A DNA stretch of 64,000 bases, from NCBI RefSeq assembly GCF_022259695.1, contig NZ_CP092099.1, positions 418,471 through 482,470 on the forward strand, written 5' to 3'. A model generated the notes under the pieces. That model was not told the origin of the DNA and did not search any database. It saw only the letters and a list, made by a program, of their open reading frames with translations. The stretch is from Flaviramulus sp. BrNp1-15 (GTDB lineage Bacteria; Bacteroidota; Bacteroidia; Flavobacteriales; Flavobacteriaceae). The position numbers and the translations under genes were made by a program. Shown piece after piece: positions 1-8,855 of the stretch. Position 1 is the stretch's first letter. Every line of letters starts with the position of its first letter.

Positions 1-689
1 GAAGGCAACCACTCTTCACCACGAATAACATGCGAGATTTCCATTAAATGATCATCAACAATATTTGCTAAATGATAGGTTGGCATACCATCGCTTTTAA
101 ATAATACTTTATCATCTAAAATGTTCGTGTCTATTTTAATATCACCTCGAATAATATCTTTAAGGTGCAATGTTTCATCCTGTGGACTTTTAAAACGAAT
201 CACATAATCGTCACCGTTTGTTATACGTTTTTCAACCTCTTCTTTAGAAAGTACTAAAGAGTTAACCAAACGCCCTTTTTCTCTGTTGTGCCAATTATAA
301 ATAAAGGTTTTTCCTTTTGCTTCGTGATCTTTTCTGTGAAAATCTAAATCTTCAGTAGTATCAAAAGCATAATAAGCATCACCCGAAGCAATTAATTTAT
401 CGGCATATTGCTTGTATAAATGTTTGCGTTCGCTTTGTCTGTAAGGACCAAATTTTTCATTCTTATTTGGGCCTTCATCAAATGGAATTCCGCACCAATT
501 AAGTGCGTCGATTATATATTGTTCTGCGCCTTCAACATATCTGTTTTGATCGGTATCTTCTATTCTTAGAACAAAAGTCCCGTTATGCTTTTTAGCAAAT
601 AAATAATTGAATAATGCCGTACGAACTCCACCTATGTGTAAAGGTCCTGTTGGGCTTGGTGCAAAACGCACGCGAACGTTTTTTAACAT
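1..689 (-). CDS. gltX: glutamyl-tRNA synthetase, C-terminal part outside window
   Basis: This is the N-terminal 229 residues of glutamyl-tRNA synthetase, read on the minus strand from the ATG at 689 and cut by the window edge. The enzyme charges tRNA-Glu in the cytoplasm. The class I HIGH-type signature [11 protein letters not shown] is at residues 11-21, followed by family-typical blocks such as RIEDTDQNR and, near the edge, [10 protein letters not shown]. The KMSKS loop and anticodon-binding domain lie beyond base 1. A TAnnTTTG element 20 bases upstream supports this start. Identity is clear; only completeness is unknown. Confidence 0.96.
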   Translation of the reverse strand, partial: MLKNVRVRFAPSPTGPLHIGGVRTALFNYLFAKKHNGTFVLRIEDTDQNRYVEGAEQYIIDALNWCGIPFDEGPNKNEKFGPYRQSERKHLYKQYADKLIASGDAYYAFDTTEDLDFHRKDHEAKGKTFIYNWHNREKGRLVNSLVLSKEEVEKRITNGDDYVIRFKSPQDETLHLKDIIRGDIKIDTNILDDKVLFKSDGMPTYHLANIVDDHLMEISHVIRGEEWLP

Positions 690-708
690 GTTTTGTGTAT
701 TAAGACTG

Positions 709-716
709 CAAAGATA
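709..716 (-). promoter_or_regulatory. TAnnTTTG promoter element for gltX
   Basis: On the minus strand the bases read TATCTTTG, an exact match to the Bacteroidota -7 element TAnnTTTG, 20 bases before the gltX ATG. I see no good -33 TTG at 17-19 bases. Position is seen; promoter function is inferred. Confidence 0.5.
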
Positions 717-748
717 AATATAAACCTAGAAGACAGAAACCAGAAGCG

Positions 749-1798
749 TTAACTTTTTGCTAGATTCATTTCCTTTGGAATGCGTTTATTCATAATTTTA
801 AACCAAAGGGGAGGAATAAGAGACAAAACCATTGATGTTGGGTAACCAAATGGCATTTGCGGACTTTCGTCATGACAGTCTAAAAGTTGATACTTTTTTG
901 AAGTTTTGTAATGATGATCGCTGTGTCGGGTTAATTCATATAAAACTATTCTACCTATAACATGGTTAGAATTCCAGGAATGAATTTCTTTTACGCGTTC
1001 GTATCTGCCAGATTTAGTTTTTAAACGTAATAAACCATAATGCTCTATATAGTTTACTGTTTCTAGAAGTATAAATCCAGAAATTGCTGAAAACAAAGCA
1101 AAAATAAAGCCTGTGGTTCCAAAGAAAAATGTAATAATAGCCAAATAGAAAAGCTGTAAAAAAGCATACCAAAGCATATCATTTTTTAATGAGGTTGCAC
1201 TTAAATTGTTGTTTATTAATAGCTTTTTTTGAATTTTCCATGCACTTACATATTGTCTAAAAACCGATGTAAACCAGAACGAATATACGCTTTGGTTATA
1301 TCTTGCCGTTGCAGGATCTTCTTTAGTTGCCGCGTGTAAATGATGCCCGTAATTGTGTTCAATATAAAAATGCATATACAACGCAGGAAGTAATAATGCT
1401 TTCCCTAAAAAGCGCTCATTTGTAGTTTGTCGGTGTCCCAATTCGTGTGCTACGTTTATTCCGTTTACACCCAAAACAATACCTATAGAAAGAATGAGTC
1501 CTATAAACTCATAAGTTTCTAAAGCTGTTGTTGAAATAGTGAATAAGCCAAAAATGAGCAAGCCATAAACAATAGGTAAATTAAGATAGAGTAACCAATC
1601 GAAGATCTTTTTAGTTTTTAAAGATTCCGATTCGTTTTCGGAAACATTTGTATTATCTATTGGAAACATTAACTCTAAAACAGGAATAACAACAAAGGCA
1701 TAAAAAGGCGTTATATAAGATAAATACCCTCTGTATTGTAAGCTAATAAAAGCGGCTAAAGGAATAGTAAAAGCGGCTAAATATTTTAAATCTTTCAT
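749..1798 (-). CDS. alkB: alkane 1-monooxygenase-like (AlkB family) membrane di-iron enzyme
   Basis: This 349-residue integral membrane protein carries the full histidine set of the AlkB branch of the membrane fatty-acid desaturase/hydroxylase superfamily: HELGHR at 118-123, EHNYGHH at 147-153, the AlkB-diagnostic NYIEHYG at 249-255, HSWNS at 273-277 and RHSDHH at 291-296. Hydrophobic segments surround these motifs. Known relatives hydroxylate the terminal carbon of n-alkanes using two irons, O2 and electrons from rubredoxin; I see no rubredoxin gene nearby. It is somewhat shorter than the roughly 400-residue classical enzymes. The substrate could be an alkane or another lipid-like chain. It follows gltX on the same strand and is divergent from the DUF4175 gene. 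Confidence 0.85.
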   Translation of the reverse strand: MKDLKYLAAFTIPLAAFISLQYRGYLSYITPFYAFVVIPVLELMFPIDNTNVSENESESLKTKKIFDWLLYLNLPIVYGLLIFGLFTISTTALETYEFIGLILSIGIVLGVNGINVAHELGHRQTTNERFLGKALLLPALYMHFYIEHNYGHHLHAATKEDPATARYNQSVYSFWFTSVFRQYVSAWKIQKKLLINNNLSATSLKNDMLWYAFLQLFYLAIITFFFGTTGFIFALFSAISGFILLETVNYIEHYGLLRLKTKSGRYERVKEIHSWNSNHVIGRIVLYELTRHSDHHYKTSKKYQLLDCHDESPQMPFGYPTSMVLSLIPPLWFKIMNKRIPKEMNLAKS

Positions 1799-1907
1799 TA
1801 TGAAACCTGTTTTATTTCGACCAACAACATATTAACGAAGTTTTAGTAAAGTTAGTAAATTGAAGTATAAAATAAAATTGTAGATTAGTGAGTTAAAACA
1901 ATTAAAG

Positions 1908-4900
1908 TTGAGCAATTTTAAAAACATACAAAATAAACTAGAAGCATTTATTAGACGATATTATACTAATGAATTGCTTAAAGGCGCTATTTTGTTTTTT
2001 GCTATTGGGTTGTTGTATTTTCTGTTCACCCTTTTTGTAGAGCATGTTTTATGGCTAAACACAACAGCCAGAAGCATTTTGTTTTGGCTGTTTATTGCTG
2101 TAGAGTTGGCGCTACTTGTAAAGTTTGTGTTTATTCCATTAGCTAGATTATTCAAACTTCAAAAAGGAATTAATTACGAAGATGCTTCAAAAATAATAGG
2201 ACAGCATTTTCCTGAGGTTAATGATAAGTTGTTAAATGTGCTTCAACTTAACAAAACCACTTCTATGTCTGAATTATTGCTGGCGAGTATCGAGCAAAAA
2301 TCATTAGAACTTAACCCTGTCCCTTTTAAATTGGCAATCAATTTTAAAAAGAATGTTGGTTATTTAAAATACGCAGCAATACCTGTTTTAATTCTTATTC
2401 TTACTTTTTTTACTGGAAACTTTAATTGGTTTAGCGATAGTTATGAGCGCGTAATACATTACAAAACAGCTTACGAACCACCAGCTCCTTTTGAGTTTTT
2501 TGTTGTGAACGACAACATGAATGCTATTGAGAATAAAGATTTTAAACTTATTGTAAAAACAGCAGGGGAAGTAACTCCAGAAAGTGCGCAAATAGTATAT
2601 AATAATGAAACGTATTATTTGCAACAAAAAGACATTGGTGAGTTTGAGTATGTGTTTTCTAAACCTAAAGAAGCGATTACCTTCAGGTTAAACGCTAATG
2701 ATGTAACATCAAAACCTTACACTATTAATGTTGTTGAAACACCATCTATTTTAGGGTTTCAAATGGTTTTAGACTATCCTAATTATACAAAAAAGAGAGA
2801 TGAAGTTTTAAAAAGTACAGGAAACGCTTTGGTTCCAGAAGGCACACTGGTTAAATGGCAACTTACAACCAAAGCGACAGATCAGGTTCAATTATATTCC
2901 AAAGACACTATAAATTTTAATGCTGACAAGTCTGGTGTTTTTGAAGCTTCTAAGCGTCTTTACAACAATTACAATTATACATTAAGTACAAGTAATAAAA
3001 ACTTAAATAATTATGAGAATTTAGCTTTTGCGATAGATGTTGTAAAAGATGAATATCCTGAAATTAATCTTAGAGTTGAAAAAGATAGTCTGGATTTGCA
3101 AACGCTATATTTTTACGGACAAATAAGTGATGATTATGGTTTTAATAAACTTCAATTAGTGTATTATCCTTCTGATAATGAAAGCGATAAGAAGCATGAA
3201 CCCATACCAATTTCAAATTCTAACGTATCAGAATTCATTAGTGCCTTTCCAAATAATTTAAATATTAAACCTGGAGTTTCTTACGATTTATATTTTCAAG
3301 TATTTGATAATGATTTGGTTAATAAGTATAAAAGCGCAAAAAGCAATGTAATTACTTATAGAAAACGTACACAACAAGAAGAAGAACAAAAGCAACTTCA
3401 AGTACAAAGTGAAACAATTAAAGATTTAAATAAATCTTTAGAACGGTTTAATGAACAAGAAAAACAATTAGAGGAATTAACTAAAACTCAAAAAGAGAAA
3501 TCAGATTTAAATTTTAATGATCAAAAGAAGTTGGAATCATTTTTTAAACGTCAGAAGCAACAAGACGACATGATGAAAAACTTCAACAAAAAGCTAAAAG
3601 ATAATTTAGAAGAGTTTCAAAAAGATAATTTAAAGGAAGACACATTTAAAGAAGATTTAAAAGAGCGTCTAAAACAAAACGAAGAAAAACTTCAGCAAGA
3701 TGAAAAGTTATTAGAAGAGCTAAAAAAAGTTCAAGAAAAAATTAGCAAGGAACAGTTAATAGATAAGTTAGAAGAACTGGCTAAACAAAACAAAAACAAA
3801 AAACGCAGTTTAGAACAGTTGCTAGAATTAACAAAACGTTTTTATGTTGAAAACAAATTAAATAAATTGAATAATGATTTGATGAAACTAGCTATTGATC
3901 AAGAAAGGCTTTCTAACAAAATAGAAGAAGAAAACACGAAAGAGAAACAAGATAGTTTAAACAAACAGTTTGAAAATTTTAAAAAAGATATTGAAGAATT
4001 AGAAAAAGAGAGCAAGGCTTTAAAGAAACCAATTGATATACCTAGAGATAGATTAGATGAAAAAGAAGTTGAAAACGAACAAAAAAATGCTTCGGAAGAA
4101 TTAGGGAAAAAGGAAAAAGATCAACCTTCAGATAAAGAAAAAAACGATCCTAATGAAAACCAAAAGAGTAATGAGAATTTAAAAAACGCTCAAAAAAGCC
4201 AAAAGAAAGCTGCTCAAAAAATGAAACAAATGAGCCAACAAATGCAAAGTTCTATGCAAGCAGGAGGAGGTGAACAAATGGAAGAAGATGTAGAAATGTT
4301 ACGTCAAATTTTAGACAACCTTGTTTTGTTTTCTTTTGATCAAGAAGCGTTAATGAATCAGTTTAAAGCTATAGAAGTTAACCACAATAAGTTTGCATCT
4401 TATTTAAAAAAGCAAAATAATTTACGCGAACATTTTGAACATGTAGACGATAGCTTGTTTGCATTGTCTTTACGTCAACCAAAATTATCTGAACAAGTTA
4501 ATAAAGAAATAACCGAGGTGTATTATAACATAGACAAAGCTTTAAGTCTATTGGCAGAAAACCAATTATATCAAGGTATCTCTAACCAACAATTTACAAT
4601 CACAGCAGCAAATAATCTAGCCAACTTTTTAAGTGATGTTTTAGATAACATGCAAGAAAGTATGAGTATGTCTGCTGGCAAAGGAGGAGAAGGCGATATG
4701 CAGCTTCCAGATATTATTATGAGTCAGGATGAGCTTAATAAAATGATGGAAGAAGGTATGAAGAAAGGAGAACAGGGAAAACCTCAAAAAGGAGAAGGAA
4801 AACAAGAGGGAGAAGGTGAAAAAGAAGGAGAAAAAGGGAAAGATGGAAATAAAGGTAAGGAAGGACAACAACAAGGTAAAGAAGGAAATAAAAGCGGAGG

Positions 4901-5336
4901 TGAAGGTGAAGGCACTAACGAAGATGTTAATGGTTTGCTTTACGAGATTTATCAACAACAGCAACAATTACGACAAGCGTTGCAAGATAAATTAGCCAAA
5001 GAAGGAAGGAGTGGTAATGGAGATGCTCTCGTTAGAAGAATGGAAGAGATAGAATTAGATTTATTGAATAAAGGTTTCACAAATCAAACACTTAAAAAAA
5101 TGATGCAATTAAAGCATCAATTATTAAAATTAGAAAACGCTACTTTCCAACAAGGAGAAGATAATAAACGTGAATCTGAAACTAACAACAATAATTTCAA
5201 TAACAATACTAATAATCAAATTCCAATAGCTAAACAATATTTTAAAACCACTGAAATATTAAATAGACAAGCTTTACCTTTGCAGCAAGTTTACAAAAAG
5301 AAAGTGCAAACGTATTTTAAAAAGGACAATGATTAA
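1908..5336 (+). CDS. DUF4175-family membrane protein with long coiled coil
   Basis: A 1142-residue protein of no established function, recognised from memory as the Bacteroidota DUF4175 family. Two hydrophobic segments lie in the first 80 residues and another near residue 160, followed by a probable extracytoplasmic beta-rich part. From about residue 490 to 760 the sequence is almost entirely K/E/Q/L heptad-like, a strong coiled-coil candidate. Residues about 930-1000 are low complexity (G/E/K/Q). The start is a TTG at 1908; no upstream ATG fits. The 3' end overlaps ybeY by 8 bases, suggesting co-transcription. An envelope scaffold role would be guesswork. Confidence 0.8.
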   Translation: MSNFKNIQNKLEAFIRRYYTNELLKGAILFFAIGLLYFLFTLFVEHVLWLNTTARSILFWLFIAVELALLVKFVFIPLARLFKLQKGINYEDASKIIGQHFPEVNDKLLNVLQLNKTTSMSELLLASIEQKSLELNPVPFKLAINFKKNVGYLKYAAIPVLILILTFFTGNFNWFSDSYERVIHYKTAYEPPAPFEFFVVNDNMNAIENKDFKLIVKTAGEVTPESAQIVYNNETYYLQQKDIGEFEYVFSKPKEAITFRLNANDVTSKPYTINVVETPSILGFQMVLDYPNYTKKRDEVLKSTGNALVPEGTLVKWQLTTKATDQVQLYSKDTINFNADKSGVFEASKRLYNNYNYTLSTSNKNLNNYENLAFAIDVVKDEYPEINLRVEKDSLDLQTLYFYGQISDDYGFNKLQLVYYPSDNESDKKHEPIPISNSNVSEFISAFPNNLNIKPGVSYDLYFQVFDNDLVNKYKSAKSNVITYRKRTQQEEEQKQLQVQSETIKDLNKSLERFNEQEKQLEELTKTQKEKSDLNFNDQKKLESFFKRQKQQDDMMKNFNKKLKDNLEEFQKDNLKEDTFKEDLKERLKQNEEKLQQDEKLLEELKKVQEKISKEQLIDKLEELAKQNKNKKRSLEQLLELTKRFYVENKLNKLNNDLMKLAIDQERLSNKIEEENTKEKQDSLNKQFENFKKDIEELEKESKALKKPIDIPRDRLDEKEVENEQKNASEELGKKEKDQPSDKEKNDPNENQKSNENLKNAQKSQKKAAQKMKQMSQQMQSSMQAGGGEQMEEDVEMLRQILDNLVLFSFDQEALMNQFKAIEVNHNKFASYLKKQNNLREHFEHVDDSLFALSLRQPKLSEQVNKEITEVYYNIDKALSLLAENQLYQGISNQQFTITAANNLANFLSDVLDNMQESMSMSAGKGGEGDMQLPDIIMSQDELNKMMEEGMKKGEQGKPQKGEGKQEGEGEKEGEKGKDGNKGKEGQQQGKEGNKSGGEGEGTNEDVNGLLYEIYQQQQQLRQALQDKLAKEGRSGNGDALVRRMEEIELDLLNKGFTNQTLKKMMQLKHQLLKLENATFQQGEDNKRESETNNNNFNNNTNNQIPIAKQYFKTTEILNRQALPLQQVYKKKVQTYFKKDND

Positions 5337-5739
5337 TTTCAACTACGAAACAGAATTTTCTTTAGATTCAGAAGAACAATTATCTAATTGGATTATCGAT
5401 ACAATTTCGTCAGAATCTCATAAGCTTGAAGAAATCAATTATATTTTTTGTGATGACAAATATTTACATAAATTAAATGTAGAGTTTTTAAATCATGACA
5501 CATTAACGGATATAATTAGTTTTGATTACTCCGTGGGAAAAATTATACAAGGCGATATTTTTATTTCTGTTGAACGTGTTGCAGAAAATGCCAAAGATTT
5601 TGGGGTTTCTTTTGAAGAAGAATTACACAGAGTTATCATTCATGGTGTTTTACATTATTGTGGATATAAAGATAAATCTGAGGAAGATGCTCAAGTGATG
5701 CGAAGCAAAGAAAACCACTACCTAAAACAGTTAGTTTAG
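5329..5739 (+). CDS. ybeY: endoribonuclease YbeY (16S rRNA 3'-end maturation)
   Basis: A 136-residue member of the UPF0054/YbeY metalloprotein family, which acts in 16S rRNA maturation and ribosome quality control. The metal-site region reads HGVLHYCGYKD at residues 105-115: H105 and H109 are present, but the third histidine of the canonical H-x3-H-x5-H motif is D115. I recall this Asp variant as common in Bacteroidota, so the gene is probably functional. It overlaps the DUF4175 gene by 8 bases and precedes mnmG, separated from it by a promoter element and a parS-like site. Confidence 0.92.
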   Translation: MINFNYETEFSLDSEEQLSNWIIDTISSESHKLEEINYIFCDDKYLHKLNVEFLNHDTLTDIISFDYSVGKIIQGDIFISVERVAENAKDFGVSFEEELHRVIIHGVLHYCGYKDKSEEDAQVMRSKENHYLKQLV

Positions 5740-5756
5740 AATTCAAGAATTCAGCG

Positions 5757-5764
5757 TATATTTG
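5757..5764 (+). promoter_or_regulatory. TAnnTTTG promoter element for mnmG
   Basis: TATATTTG matches the Bacteroidota -7 element exactly and lies 56 bases before the mnmG ATG. A weak TTTA stands about where a -33 TTTG would be. If used, the parS-like palindrome at 5785-5800 falls in the mnmG leader. Confidence 0.45.
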
Positions 5765-5784
5765 CAAACTTAAAAATTGCTGAT

Positions 5785-5800
5785 TGTTCCACGTGGAACA
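5785..5800. other. parS-like ParB-binding palindrome, site 1
   Basis: TGTTCCACGTGGAACA is a perfect 16-base palindrome. It matches the bacterial parS consensus (TGTTTCACGTGAAACA type) with the CC/GG variant known from pseudomonads. ParB (Spo0J) binds such sites to organise and segregate the origin region. It lies between ybeY and mnmG. The match is seen; binding is inferred from consensus. An identical 14-base core occurs at 7702-7715. Confidence 0.82.
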
Positions 5801-5820
5801 CTTAATAAGAAAAGAAAATT

Positions 5821-7692
5821 ATGTTTAACGAAGTTTATGATGTTATAGTAGTTGGAGGTGGGCACGCTGGTAGCGAAGCTGCTGCTGCTGCTGCAAATAT
5901 GGGAAGCAAAACTTTGCTTGTTACCATGAACTTACAAAACATTGCGCAAATGTCTTGCAATCCTGCCATGGGAGGAATTGCTAAAGGACAAATTGTACGA
6001 GAGATTGATGCGCTTGGTGGTTATAGTGGAATTGTTTCTGATACTTCTGCTATTCAGTTTAAAATGCTGAATAAGTCTAAAGGACCTGCAATGTGGAGCC
6101 CGAGGGTTCAGAGTGATAGAATGCGTTTTGCAGAAGACTGGAGATTGCTTTTAGAAGGAACGCCTAATCTTGATTTTTATCAAGAAATGGTTTCTGGTTT
6201 ATTGATAGAAAAGGATAAAGTTGTTGGGGTCAAAACTTCTTTAGGAGTTGAAATAAAAGCTAAGTCTGTTGTGCTTACAAACGGAACTTTTTTAAATGGT
6301 TTAATTCATATTGGTGACAAGAATTTTGGTGGAGGTAGAGCTGGTGAAAAAGCAGCAACTGGAATTACAGAACAGCTAGTTGATTTAGGTTTTGATTCTG
6401 GAAGAATGAAAACAGGAACACCGCCAAGAGTAGATGGAAGAAGTTTAGATTATTCTAAAATGATTGAGCAGCCTGGAGATGATAATCCTGAAAAGTTTTC
6501 TTATTTGGATATAACTAAACCGTTAGAAAAACAACGCTCTTGTCACATGACTTATACAAGCGAATTAGTTCATGATTTGTTGCGAGAAGGGTTTGATAGA
6601 TCGCCAATGTTTAATGGTAGAATTAAAAGTATTGGGCCTCGTTATTGTCCTTCCATAGAAGATAAGATTAATCGTTTTGCAGATAAAGATAGACATCAAT
6701 TATTTATTGAACCTGAAGGATGGAATACTGTTGAGGTTTATGTAAATGGGTTCTCAACATCGCTTCCAGAAGATATTCAATTTAAAGCGTTACGTTCTGT
6801 GGCTGGTTTTGAAAACGTTAAGTTTTTTAGACCTGGTTATGCTATAGAATATGATTATTTCCCACCAACACAATTAAAGCACACTTTAGAAACTAAGTTG
6901 GTTGCTGGGTTGTATTTTGCTGGTCAAATAAATGGTACAACCGGATATGAAGAAGCAGCGTCTCAAGGATTAATGGCTGGAATAAATGCTAGTTTAAAAG
7001 TTAAAGAAAAGGATCCTTTTACTTTAAAAAGAGACGAAGCTTATATTGGTGTTTTGGTTGATGATTTAATTACAAAAGGCACAGAAGAGCCTTATCGTAT
7101 GTTTACTTCCAGAGCAGAATATAGAACATTATTACGACAAGATAATGCTGATTTAAGATTAACACCAAAAGGTTATGAGCTCGGTTTAGCTTCCGAAAAG
7201 AGATTAAAAAGAATGGAGGAGAAGCACGAAGCTGCAGAAAAGTTTGTTAATTTTTTTGCTGAGACAAGTGTAAAACCAGAAGAAATTAATCCGATTTTAG
7301 AAGACAAAAATTCATCAAAAGTAAATCAATCTGGTAAGCTGTTTAAAATATTTGCGCGTCCAAATATTGAGATGGATGATGTTAGAAAAGTTAAATCTGT
7401 TGAAGATTATATTCAAGAAAATAATCTCGACAATGAAGTTATTGAGCAAGCTGAAATACAAGTAAAATATTCTGGATATATAGCTAAGGAAAAAAATAAT
7501 GCTGATAAATTAAGCAGATTAGAGTATGTGAAAATCCCTGAAAATTTTGACTACTCACAAATTAAATCTATGAGTTTTGAAGCACGTGAAAAGCTGAAAA
7601 AAGTTCAGCCAACTACAGTGTCTCAAGCATCAAGAATTAGTGGTGTTTCTCCTAACGATATTTCTGTGTTATTAGTTTATATGGGAAGATAG
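5821..7692 (+). CDS. mnmG: tRNA uridine-5-carboxymethylaminomethyl modification enzyme MnmG (GidA)
   Basis: Full-length 623-residue FAD enzyme that, with MnmE, installs the (carboxymethyl)aminomethyl group on wobble U34 of certain tRNAs. The dinucleotide-binding motif GGGHAGSEAA is at residues 12-21. It is followed by the family blocks SCNPAMGGIAKG and GRMKTGTPPR, and by GYEEAASQGLMAGINA near the end of the FAD domain. The C-terminal helical domain is complete. It is bracketed by two parS-like sites, recalling the classical location of gidA near oriC in many bacteria. The ATG at 5821 matches the family N-terminus. Confidence 0.97.
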   Translation: MFNEVYDVIVVGGGHAGSEAAAAAANMGSKTLLVTMNLQNIAQMSCNPAMGGIAKGQIVREIDALGGYSGIVSDTSAIQFKMLNKSKGPAMWSPRVQSDRMRFAEDWRLLLEGTPNLDFYQEMVSGLLIEKDKVVGVKTSLGVEIKAKSVVLTNGTFLNGLIHIGDKNFGGGRAGEKAATGITEQLVDLGFDSGRMKTGTPPRVDGRSLDYSKMIEQPGDDNPEKFSYLDITKPLEKQRSCHMTYTSELVHDLLREGFDRSPMFNGRIKSIGPRYCPSIEDKINRFADKDRHQLFIEPEGWNTVEVYVNGFSTSLPEDIQFKALRSVAGFENVKFFRPGYAIEYDYFPPTQLKHTLETKLVAGLYFAGQINGTTGYEEAASQGLMAGINASLKVKEKDPFTLKRDEAYIGVLVDDLITKGTEEPYRMFTSRAEYRTLLRQDNADLRLTPKGYELGLASEKRLKRMEEKHEAAEKFVNFFAETSVKPEEINPILEDKNSSKVNQSGKLFKIFARPNIEMDDVRKVKSVEDYIQENNLDNEVIEQAEIQVKYSGYIAKEKNNADKLSRLEYVKIPENFDYSQIKSMSFEAREKLKKVQPTTVSQASRISGVSPNDISVLLVYMGR

Positions 7693-7701
7693 TTTTAGAA
7701 C

Positions 7702-7715
7702 GTTCCACGTGGAAC
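7702..7715. other. parS-like ParB-binding palindrome, site 2
   Basis: GTTCCACGTGGAAC is a perfect 14-base palindrome, identical to the core of the site at 5785-5800 (outermost base pair C/A here instead of T/A). It starts 10 bases after the mnmG stop and lies before the methyltransferase gene. A pair of identical sites 1.9 kb apart is far beyond chance and supports a genuine parS cluster. Confidence 0.8.
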
Positions 7716-7747
7716 ATAATAATTTTTGATAAAACATTTGTGAATTT

Positions 7748-8608
7748 GTGGTTAAAGAAAACTCTAAAAAACGCTATTTAAAAGTCAAAGACTATTCGGT
7801 ATCTGGAGAGGAATTTGAATTAATTCAGAACTCAGGTTATGGTTTTCTAGAAACACACCCACAACCATCTTCAGATAAATTATCTAATTATTATAAAAGT
7901 GAAGATTATATTTCACACACAGATTCCAAACGAAATCTATTCGAAAAAGCATATCACTTTGTTAGAAGTATTGCTTTAAAAAAGAAGTTGAATTTAATCA
8001 ATTCCTTTTCTCAGGAAAGTAAAAATTTATTAGATGTTGGATGCGGAACAGGAGATTTTTTACAAGCTGCTCAAAATAATAAGTGGAATGTTTTTGGAAT
8101 AGAACCAAACTATCAGGCTAGAAATATTGCTAATAATAAAACAAACAATTCCGTTTTTGAAACAGAGCAACTTTTAAAGTTTAAAGAACACAGTTTTGAT
8201 GTTATTACACTTTGGCACGTTTTGGAGCATTTACCAAATTTAGAAGATCATATAGCAATATTTAAAAAACTATTAAAACCAAATGGCTCTTTAATTATAG
8301 CTGTACCTAATTACAAAAGTTACGACGCAAAATATTATAAAGCGTTTTGGGCTGCTTTTGATGTTCCAAGACATCTTTGGCATTTTAGTAAAGCTTCTTT
8401 ATCAAAATTAGTTTTAAAAGAATCAATGGAAGTTAAAAAAATCAAACCTATGTGGTTTGATGCTTTTTATGTAAGCTTACTTTCTGAAAAATATAAAAGA
8501 GGAAAAATGAATTTTATTAAAGGCTTTTGTGTTGGATTGGTATCTAATTTAAAATCAATAACCACAAAAGAGACTTCTTCTCTAATTTATATTGTTAAGA
8601 ACAAGTAA
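7748..8608 (+). CDS. class I SAM-dependent methyltransferase
   Basis: A 286-residue protein with a Methyltransf_11/12-type Rossmann domain: motif I LLDVGCGTGDF at residues 94-104, an acidic residue in GIEPN about 20 residues later, and the post-motif LWHVLEHLPN. The first 90 residues resemble the N-terminal extension found on methyltransferases linked to cell-surface glycan loci, but the substrate cannot be read from sequence. The start is a GTG at 7748; an in-frame stop lies 16 bases upstream, so no longer ATG form exists. It follows parS-like site 2. Confidence 0.85.
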   Translation: MVKENSKKRYLKVKDYSVSGEEFELIQNSGYGFLETHPQPSSDKLSNYYKSEDYISHTDSKRNLFEKAYHFVRSIALKKKLNLINSFSQESKNLLDVGCGTGDFLQAAQNNKWNVFGIEPNYQARNIANNKTNNSVFETEQLLKFKEHSFDVITLWHVLEHLPNLEDHIAIFKKLLKPNGSLIIAVPNYKSYDAKYYKAFWAAFDVPRHLWHFSKASLSKLVLKESMEVKKIKPMWFDAFYVSLLSEKYKRGKMNFIKGFCVGLVSNLKSITTKETSSLIYIVKNK

Positions 8609-8855
8609 AATTTATTTTAAAAACCATTTCTTAAGCTTTTTAAGCTAAATAATCGAAATACCAATCAAAAATATTTAAACGGCTTAAATCGCTTTAAAAC
8701 CATTTGTTTTTAATAAATAATAATTATTTAAAACAGATACACCAATAAGGTTTCTTTATATGTTAAATTCAAAATAATTTCGTTTAGAAATAACACTTAC
8801 TTTGTTACATTTGTTCGGATTTTAAAAACTACTTCAAACCAATAAATAAAAACTA
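8609..8855. other. AT-rich intergenic region
   Basis: This 247-base stretch holds no convincing ORF or RNA gene. It is extremely AT-rich, and its only supported signal is the TAnnTTTG element at 8806-8813 ahead of the OmpH-like gene. Confidence 0.6.
8806..8813 (+). promoter_or_regulatory. TAnnTTTG promoter element for the OmpH-like gene
   Basis: TACATTTG is an exact match to the Bacteroidota -7 consensus, 42 bases before the ATG at 8856. No clear -33 TTG is visible. Confidence 0.45.

Noticed and set aside
4641-4967. Minus-strand ORF of 108 residues inside the DUF4175 gene
   Set aside because: It is F/S/L-rich, the complement of a Lys/Glu/Gly low-complexity stretch, with no domain or promoter; a shadow.
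8609-8855. Possible tRNA or small RNA gene in the AT-rich gap
   Set aside because: No cloverleaf, T-loop sequence or terminator hairpin could be seen.
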